Shown: piece by piece, positions 57,244 through 64,000 of the stretch
Layout of the letters: each line of letters starts with the position of its first letter
Position numbering within the stretch: the first letter of the stretch is position 1
NCBI GenBank assembly: GCA_038093975.1
Contig: JBBPTG010000023.1
Location: forward strand, 124,001-188,000
Direction: 5' to 3'
From: Chalciporus piperatus
Lineage: Eukaryota; Basidiomycota; Agaricomycetes; Boletales; Boletaceae
DNA length: 64,000 bases
Notes under the pieces: generated by a model
The model's database searches: none
What the model was told of the DNA's origin: nothing
Seen by the model: only the letters and a program-made list of their open reading frames with translations
Program-made: the position numbers and the translations under genes

Positions 57244-57538
57244 CGCCGCACCCACAGTTGGTCGCCGTCACTTGAGAAGGACTTCGAGGTTTATATCGGT
57301 GTTCCAGTATCTACTACTTAGTAAACATTTACTTCATATGAAATTAAGGGTATCAGTCCCCCCCTGAATCTCGCTACAACATCGTAAACTGCCACACAAC
57401 TCACTGGAGGCATAGAGTCATCCGAGCCTTGCACGGTGTGTCAAATTTACCGCAGTTCAACGGCCCAGCTCCTGACGAAGTGTCCGTGATCTGTGAACCG
57501 ACTTTCGAACTTTGTTGATCTCACACGGCCCGAAGATC
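57244..57538. promoter_or_regulatory. Shared divergent promoter, transposase / SIM protein
   Basis: Only 295 bp separate the two start codons, so the genes must share control sequence. A homopolymer C run and an AT-rich segment are present near 57300-57370. No named motif recognised. Confidence 0.5.
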
Positions 57539-58048
57539 ATGAGCACCATCATTGACCTTACAATGGACTCAGACAATGATGAAGCACCGGGGCCAGTGGT
57601 CATTGATCTCACGGCTGAAGATGATGCAGTCTCGCACCTTGCTCCCAGCACTCAGAACGACTCTGAGTTGCGTGAGCAGCCCCACACTGAGCCGGCCCGG
57701 CAGGAGCAATCTGGACTCGATTTCAGTTGCTCTGGATGGCATGAAGACATGCCTATTACTCCGCATCACGTAGCCGAAGGTTGGGAGACACAAATTGTCC
57801 ATCCCATTGACGTGGCTATGACTTCTCGAGTGGGTGTGGACCTCATGCTCGCGGAAATTGGAAAAAATCATGGTTTCAAGACAAATGTTGTGCGTAAAGT
57901 ATACACAGAAGCGACGAGTCTCCGGGAAACGGATGAAATTCTATGTGCAATGGCCTGGGCGGGAGCAACGGATGCCAGTGATGATGTTCGAGAACTCGAA
58001 GGCGAGCAGTCAGCAGACTCGGCGAAAGGGAAAGCAAGAGAACTGTGA
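57539..58048 (+). CDS. Small protein with two SUMO-interacting motifs
   Basis: A single-exon frame of 169 aa from ATG at 57539. Two classical SIMs lie at the very start: IIDLT (residues 4-8) and VVIDLT (about 21-26), each followed by acidic residues (MDSDND, AEDD), as in high-affinity SUMO binders. The middle is polar. Near residues 105-140 a helical part, GKNHGFKTNVVRKVYTEATS then LRETDEILCAMA, looks like a UBA/CUE-type three-helix fold (G-F then V-V, closing I-L). The tail is charged (SADSAKGKAREL). No enzyme domain is seen. Placement head-to-head with the transposase suggests it is the element's second gene. Function is inference: binding SUMOylated (and perhaps ubiquitinated) host proteins. 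Confidence 0.6.
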   Translation: MSTIIDLTMDSDNDEAPGPVVIDLTAEDDAVSHLAPSTQNDSELREQPHTEPARQEQSGLDFSCSGWHEDMPITPHHVAEGWETQIVHPIDVAMTSRVGVDLMLAEIGKNHGFKTNVVRKVYTEATSLRETDEILCAMAWAGATDASDDVRELEGEQSADSAKGKAREL

Positions 58049-58438
58049 ATGATTTCTGGTGCGTTAGCATGCCCTGTCCATTCAACGTAAACTCACGCTC
58101 ACATTAGAGTGTTTGATGTTCTGTCAGGCGAGGTCGGGCGGCTAAATCTTAACATGCACATCAGTTCGAGTTGCGCTTCTGTAATTCAGTACCTACATTA
58201 GTTCGTTAGCCGGGGTTCTTGACATTCGAGACCGCTCTGTGAATATCGTACGGACTGAATAACACTGTATTTACCTTATAGTTGGGGATCCTGGGCGTCC
58301 GTTAGACCGTAATTCGCATGACAACCGCTGCCTCGCTGACGACCCCTTGGCAGCAATTCCGGCTTCCGACAAGGCGACCCCTTGTCAGCTCCTCGGCGAG
58401 CTCCGCTCGCCGCCCCCCCTTGCTATGACGAATCTGCC
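58049..58438. other. Presumed right end of the transposon
   Basis: About 390 bp after the SIM gene. It holds two CGACCCCTTG copies 35 bp apart (58340 and 58375) and a small GC-rich hairpin (CGGCGAG...CTCGCCG near 58394-58412). No gene seen. Confidence 0.45.
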
Positions 58439-59491
58439 CATGCGGGTTCATCCAATATCACGTGATGAAGCTGCTCTTGAGCGTGACAAACCTCGAAAGC
58501 TTGATTACACCTCAGAAACAACATTTCGGTGGGATCGGAAAGCCCTTGTTGATGGGACAAAGCGTTTAAATTACTTGTGCGATGAGAATTTGTAGGTACA
58601 GGGGATCCTCAATTATCTATTCAAAAAATTGTAGTTATCTGGAGGTGAATCAGTCCAATGTGACACTCCGTGACGCATCCTTAGCTGTGCTCAACTTTTA
58701 ATGTCCGCTACAAACCTCTACAAACTGGCTTCAGTACCATAGCTGCCGCAGCCTGCCGGGGTGTCTGGAAAGCACTTTTTTGAGAGTCCGTTACAAGCCC
58801 GCCACCCCTTATCTCCAGATAACTACAATTTTTTGAATAGATAATTGAGGATCCCCTGTACCTACAAATTCTCATCGCACAAGTAATTTAAACGCTTTGT
58901 CCCATCAACAAGGGCTTTCTGTTACGATCATTCATTCTTTCCTTTCTTATTACCTTGTACTAAGTCCTAGTCGCTGGTTCGAGTCCTGCCTAGGCCTCTT
59001 ATTTCTTGCTTGCTTTAGTCAGCGGATGTTCTTCGATGTTCTTTCACATTCCATACTTCGTCATCGCTGACTCGTACTCTTACCAAGCATGACTCATTCC
59101 TATTCGTCATAGCTTGTTCTTACACATTCCAACCGGTTCCATGCCTGCCCTTAACTCGTTTCTCTACTTATATAAACCCTCGAGTTTCTCCTGTAACCTT
59201 AACTTAGACCTACGCAATCTAGCTTGGTCATTCCTCGCTTCCTTGAACCCTCTGAGAGTCACCGTCCCACTCTTGAACGGACGCTAGGCCTTAACGTGGA
59301 CATCCCATCGTTAGGCTACCTTTGAAACCCTTGTCCTTGACTAGGCTTTTGTGTCTACGCTTTGACCTACCCGGTACAAGCGTAACACTTTCCGATCCCA
59401 CCGAAATGTTGTTTCTGAGGTGTAATCAAGCTTTCGAGGTTTGTCACGCTCAAGAGCAGCTTCATCACGTGATATTGGATGAACCCGCATG
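58439..59491. repeat. Perfect 206-bp inverted repeat with 168-bp loop (right arm split by a solo LTR)
   Basis: The left arm is 58439-58644. The right arm is 58813-58919 plus 59388-59491; the LTR target duplication is counted once. Compared base by base, the arms are exact reverse complements over 206 bp. The loop is 58645-58812. Without the LTR the structure would be about 580 bp and would fold into a long perfect hairpin if transcribed. A short open frame in the left arm (ending DGTKRLNYLCDENL) is not recognised. Confidence 0.9.
58920..59387. mobile_element. Solo LTR (468 bp) of a retrotransposon
   Basis: It starts TGTTACG and ends CGTAACA, the TG...CA inverted ends of LTRs. It is flanked by the 5-bp direct repeat CTTTC (58915-58919 and 59388-59392). 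A TATA-like TTATATAAA is near 59168, as in an LTR promoter. No internal gag/pol is present, so it is a solo LTR left by recombination between two LTRs. It interrupts the right arm of the inverted repeat, so it inserted after that repeat formed. TGTTACG ends are common in fungal Ty3/gypsy elements. Confidence 0.88.
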
Positions 59492-59866
59492 AGTCCTACC
59501 TTACCCTTTATTCCTTCGTCAAACCGTCATCTATACAACCCACATCGCTTCAATTTTGTGCACTGTGCCCATGCAATGGTTAAGGATTTAGAATTTCCTG
59601 TACATCTAGGCCGTTCCTTTTGCTTCAGCTCCACTGTTTCATCACAAGACAGATTACCCGTGCAGTTTATCTTTTGGATTGTATACAATTCCTCATTGCC
59701 TTACCGGTCATTCTGATGTATACCAGTCTATGTTTTGCTCGTGCCTAACACGAGTCTGTGGTCTTTTATACGATCGCTCGAGATATCCAAGAAAGCGAAT
59801 AAGAATGAAAAGGATAGAGATACATGGTATGAATCGACTACTTAAGTCAACGAGAGTGACGTGAAA
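59492..59866. other. Intergenic, inverted repeat / RVS161
   Basis: About 375 bp with short open frames of no recognisable family. It probably includes the 3' untranslated region of RVS161. Confidence 0.45.
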
Positions 59867-61225
59867 CTAGTTGGCTCCACAGATAGATAGCTCCTTCATC
59901 TCTTGGAGGACACCCTCAACCTGTGATCGTCATCGTTCTAATAAGTTTTTGCATCATCATCTATAACAGACGAAACCGTACCTGAGCATCCAGCTGTCCG
60001 GCAGCGTAGTCCTCCCTGACGTTGTCTCTGAAGTATCTAGAGCCCATTATAATGAGCATGACGAGCAATCCGGCGGTTCACGGAGTGGGGAGGACGCACC
60101 TCTGCACTGCACTCATCTTCTCGTAGCCATCCTCCGCGAATTTGCACTGTATGCGGATCATGGCTTCAAAACTTGGGTCAAAGTACGGCACGCGCAACTC
60201 GAGCAGCTGTGGTAGCTCTGTTAGCAGCTGGTCGTTGAGCAGTTCAAACACTTCTTTCGCGTCGTCGTGCTCTTGTTGTGTCTGTTTGGTGATGAGAGGT
60301 GGTTCAGTGGGGGTGAGGAGGAGGAGCTAGGGAGGAATCAGACCCTAGGGAGTTTGGTTGGGTCCTCGCTTGGTTTGTCGATGACCTTGCGTAGTTTACT
60401 CCTTGCCGAGTCGTAGTCGAGAAGCTGATGTGTACCGCTGTCAGCAAAGCGATTTTGTATAAAAAGGCCGAGATACTTGCCTTCTTGTTTCGCTTCGAGA
60501 TGTGTTCGCTGATGACAGGGAAGTACGCGTTCATCTTGCCGAGAGGCTCCATGATACAAGTACGATACGGTGCCTCCTACAAGGATAATCATCACCATCA
60601 ACAAACGTTTTCGAACCCATGGACATGAGATCGAGATTCATACACACCAACTCTCTCTGAACGTTGTTGTCGAGCTCCTCGACGGCGCTCTTGAAAGCGT
60701 GACCCGCCATCGCGCCATCAGACGTGCGATCTGAAGCGCCGTAGAAAGTCTCGATCGTATCTGCCAACCGGGCCTGCGCAGAGGTCATGGCTGGAACGGG
60801 GTCATAACGTTAGCAACAGATTTGGCTTCATGTGTGGGTGTCAACCAATAGGTGGTGGAGGCCGACTTACCCCGTATCGCATCACCGTAGGTCTTGCTGT
60901 CCTTCTGAAGCGCCTGGCATTCTTTCTCGAACCTGGAGGCAGAGAGGAAAGATGTGAACGAGTGTGGGGTATGAGGTACTCTGAACTGACGCTCGGAATT
61001 TGCCTTCCTCATCTGCAAACTCGCGATCGACGGTACGTTCTATTTGACCGGTCTTTTGAAGAACCTTTGAGGAGCGACCAGTCCGTCAGCTAGCTGCAAA
61101 GCACCGACCGGTGACTGCGCACCGTTGTCCCCGCCCTGTTCAAAGACTTCTTGAACCTGAACGAAGCATGAGTTCAGATCCTACTGACTGATGATGATTG
61201 CTATGATATACCCTGTCCAGCTCAT
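59867..61225 (-). CDS. RVS161: BAR-domain protein Rvs161/Hob3
   Basis: Exons start MSWTG, then FKKSLNRAGTTV, VLQKTGQIERTVDREFADEE. The BAR domain continues: FEKECQALQKDSKTYGDAIR; MTSAQARLADTIETFYGASD; AMAGHAFKSAVEELDNNVQR; EPLGKMNAYFPVISEHISKR; LLDYDSARSKLRKVIDKPSE; EVFELLNDQLLTELPQLLEL; SFEAMIRIQCKFAEDGYEKM. It ends GVLQEMKELSICGAN. There is no SH3 domain, which separates it from Rvs167. Rvs161 dimerises with Rvs167, curves the membrane at endocytic sites and acts in cell fusion. Many introns; the stop is TAG at 59867. Sequence is highly conserved and intact. Confidence 0.9.
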
Positions 61226-61450
61226 CTGTAATGACGGTTCGTTAACTGAGAGTTTGAGAGAACCTGAGAGGTGGAATCGGTATCCAAGTCGCAAGACTAC
61301 TGATGATATGGTCTCGATTACGTAAAGCAACTACATACGAAGCATTATGGATTAATACACGATCATGAGGCCTTGCTTCAAGCTTCAAGCAAAAAAAAAC
61401 ATGGAAAAGCTGTTGGCAAAGCATCACAAAACTCGATGACGAAAATTGAA

Positions 61451-63983
61451 TCATGTCAATCGATCTTCCAAGCTCGAAGGCCCGGAAGTCAGTCTTTCAA
61501 GCAAACCGGCTCCACCTCGTCCATTACCACGTCCGCGCCCTCTTGCAGGATCACCTCTCCCCCTGCTCGGGTCACCCCTACCTCGTCCACGAGAATGGGC
61601 AGAAATCTGCCAGGTAAGCTCGGGTTAACACAATACTGGTACAACATCACGAAATCGTTACCGGAAACCGCTGTGTATCGCTTATCCGCGCCAGTAACGA
61701 AGGATCCTGGTGCACGTCCATCCTATCTTCTGCAGGTGGGTCGTAGGTCATTCCTGCCCAGTACGGTTCTGTCATTGGGTAGTGAGATGTAATCGTGGAG
61801 GGTGGTGCTGGTTGGTGTCGAGGCTCTTCAGTCTCGGGCCTCCTGTAGGATTGCTCATAGCGAGCAAGGGGGACCGTGGATACATCGGATGACGAAGCGA
61901 CATATCTGTCATAACCCCGTTGGGTTTCAGAGAGATAAACTCGAGAGCGATCTGGCGATGGAGGAGTTCGATGGGAAGAACGACGTTCATCAGGCTCAGA
62001 GTTAAGAGACCGTCTTTCCCTTGGACGGTAGGTGTCTCCCCTCCGTTCTCGATCATGATCGTCAGCGATCCAGACATCAGGGCGCTGCCTACGAGATCGG
62101 TGAGGGTTTTCGTTCTCGCTGGAATCAGAGGGTCGTTTTCTCCCTGTAGTAGGTGAGGAGGCCCGCATAGGTTCTGCTCGAGGTGCATCGGCGGCGTTTG
62201 AGGGACGCCGAGAATCACCACCCGGGCGATAAGGTGGAGAAGAACCATACTGAGCGAAGTAATGTTGACGACGGATATTATTACCATTACGCCCCGGGCG
62301 ATGTTCGTCAGAGGATCTTCGATTGTTCCTCGATAAATCCTGTCCCTCTGTTTCGTGCGGGAAGGTGGTACTAATAGTTTCTGGAGAAGCTGTCTCTGGC
62401 ACAGCAACGCGGTCCTGCGCGAGTCTCTCGTGGGCACGTGAATTGGATTCTGTTGACTGTGGCTCGAAATGAACTGGAGCCAACAGCAGGGAATTCATGG
62501 GAGGAACTGGTAGCTGCGCAGAGACGACAACTTGCGAATTCGGGCTGGCTTGGGGAGATACGTTTCCAAGTTGCGCCTCAGTAATGACCTCTCTCGTGAA
62601 TGGCAAGTCGTGGGTTTCGCTGTTAGCTGATGGCTGAGAGGAAACTGGTTGAGATGGATCTCCATCGCGGCGTTTCCTGTGCTTCTGACGTGGACGAGGT
62701 GGTGGTATTACATGTGGACGAGGTAGAAGTGAAGCAGGGGGATTCGCAGATGATGCTTGAACAAGTTCTCGGGACTGATCGTCATGCTCTTCTCTCTTGA
62801 AAGGTGGCGCAGCATCTTCGCTTTTTACACTGGAGATTCGCACACTACGATCCCCACCCTCGTTCCCCTCGGTACGACCACGGGCTCGTTTTAAATGGCG
62901 AAGATTCGCGCCCCTCTGGGTAGGTGAAACTACGAGACGTGGTCCGATATTCAATGGCTGACTGGCTCCGTTGCCAACACCCAGAACGCCAGCTTCCAGA
63001 AGAGTTTGCGACTTTGGAGCCCAGAAAAGGGGCTTCTGCTCCGGAGTCGACGGACGATGCGTGCCTGCTTTGGCTCCGTTGACGGCCCCTGCAAGCTGAT
63101 TGAACTCTGATGCAAGCTGAGCAGGGAAAGTAAAAGTCTCTGCGTCTCCCGAGTCTGTAGACGGTGGAGAAGGAGGCGCCCTGCCCACGTTGCTGCTGCT
63201 ACCCCCCGTCGCAAGATCCGATGATCCTTGCGCAGGCAACGGGGTTGCCATTAGTTTGGGAGGCAGATGCGCTCCATCGGCTCTGGAGGAAACAGAAAGC
63301 ATGACGCCACCCGACATAGGTTTTTCCTTCGACTTCGACTTCGACGGTGTCTTTTGTAAACCACCTTTCGTGGTGTGGATAGTTGGCGATCGAACAGTGA
63401 GATTGGGTGACACCTCATCCACATCCATGGCATCGGATGGTTCAGGAGGGGCAAGGGAATTCTCTTGGCGAGCGGCTCGTATCCTCGAGGCCTCAGCCAC
63501 ATATTGTTGTTGCGACGGGCTGACTCCTTGTTGACGGCGCTGCTCGACCTCTTGAGAAACCGTCACAGCTTGGCGTACACCATGAGCTTGAGCTTCCGCG
63601 AGAGCTTGGTGTTCGACAAGAAGTCGAGCCCGACCAACAGCAACGCGGCCCTCCTCACTCCCGCGATGCTCGTCAAGTTTTGCTGCTTCTCGTCGTCTCT
63701 TCTCAGCCTCCGCCTCCTCACGCTCACGTCGTTCCTGTTCCACGACCTGGCGAGCTCGCTCTGCTTCGGCGTGGGCGCGGAGACGATCTTCTTCAGCACG
63801 GCGTCGCTCTGCTTCCGCCGCTTCTTCTGCCTCTCTTTTCTTCCTCTCTTCCGCCAACCTCCGTACCGTGCGATCTAACTCTTCAAACTTCCGCAGCTTC
63901 TCCGTATGCATTTGAAAATGATGCTTGATAACAGGGACGAGGCCGTTTCGGGACTTGATAACTGCCCCTTCTTCTGCACTCAT
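61451..63983 (-). CDS. Coiled-coil protein with RGG-rich tail (5' end possibly outside window)
   Basis: The main exon has 778 codons open from 63983 (MSAEEGAVIKSRNGLVPVIK), then an intron (GTAACG near 61660, CTGGCAG) and a last exon ending at TGA 61451. The N-terminus forms a long Glu/Arg/Ala coiled coil (ELDRTVRRLAEERKKREAEE). The middle is disordered, with basic patches (PRPRQKHRKRRD). The last exon encodes an RGG/RG box (SRGRGRGDPSRGRGDPARGR). This pattern suggests an RNA-binding or nuclear protein; RG boxes are substrates of PRMT1, which is encoded in this window. The frame is also open upstream of the ATG to the window edge, so the start is uncertain. I do not recognise a named family. 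Confidence 0.65.
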
Positions 63984-64000
63984 ACCCTCCTCTGGCTCGA

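Larger units (their letters stand above)
52511..58384. mobile_element. Putative DNA transposon carrying the DDE transposase and the SIM protein
   Basis: The region holds a transposase gene and a divergent small gene. CAAGGGGTCG occurs at 52511-52520 and, inverted, at 58375-58384 (with another CGACCCCTTG at about 58340). These could be 10-bp terminal inverted repeats. No matching target duplication was found outside them, so the true ends may lie elsewhere. Size would be about 5.9 kb. Confidence 0.4.

Noticed and set aside
58347..58595. 82-codon open frame entering the left arm of the inverted repeat
   Set aside because: No recognisable family, and most of it lies in a perfect inverted repeat. 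It starts within GC-rich DNA at the presumed transposon end.
58439..59491. Helitron or foldback transposon with defined ends
   Set aside because: No TC...CTRR ends and no target duplication outside the arms, so I report it only as an inverted repeat.

Overview
This window reads as a chromosomal segment of a filamentous basidiomycete, most likely an Agaricomycete. Genes sit on both strands and are broken by many short introns (mostly about 43-75 nt, GTRNGT...YAG). Proteins resemble Agaricomycete families: BetaL-type F-box proteins starting SLPVEVLL, a DUF6593-like protein, hAT ends of the TAGGGTTGCA type, and an intact DDE transposase with a CxxC-rich front part. All family names come from reading the translations; no database search was run.

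Region 1 (1-20.8 kb) is conserved housekeeping sequence. It holds the 3' end of a coiled-coil gene, a 2-oxoglutarate/Fe(II) dioxygenase, then SEC2, COG3, ELP6, TRS65 and SNX3, followed by the purine enzyme ADE6 (FGAM synthase) and the origin-recognition subunit ORC1. Four of the five genes from 3.3 to 13.5 kb serve Golgi/endosome traffic. Two of them, SEC2 and the TRAPPII subunit TRS65, belong to successive steps of one Rab cascade.

Region 2 (21.4-38 kb) is mixed. It has a short-chain dehydrogenase, a head-to-tail duplicated pair of F-box genes with visible later indels, the cell-fusion protein PRM1, a decayed cytochrome P450 beside an epoxide hydrolase, the arginine methyltransferase PRMT1/HMT1 sharing a short promoter with a BRI3/LITAF-like membrane protein, and a DUF6593-like protein.

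Region 3 (38.4-52.3 kb) has a secreted GH35 beta-galactosidase, a 1092-bp hAT element with 8-bp target duplication about 45 bp upstream of a HAD phosphatase start codon, the pH-signalling BRO1-domain protein PalC, a tRNA-Val(AAC), and a large serine-rich orphan gene.

Region 4 (52.5-59.5 kb) is dominated by mobile DNA. An intact multi-exon DDE transposase lies head-to-head with a small gene whose protein carries two classical SUMO-interacting motifs and a possible UBA-like C-terminus. Beside it is a perfect 206-bp inverted repeat (168-bp loop) whose right arm is split by a 468-bp solo LTR with 5-bp target duplication. The transposase/SIM-protein pair is the best candidate here for something little described.

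Region 5 (59.9-64 kb) returns to conserved genes: the BAR protein RVS161/Hob3 and an RGG-tailed coiled-coil protein that runs to or past the window edge.
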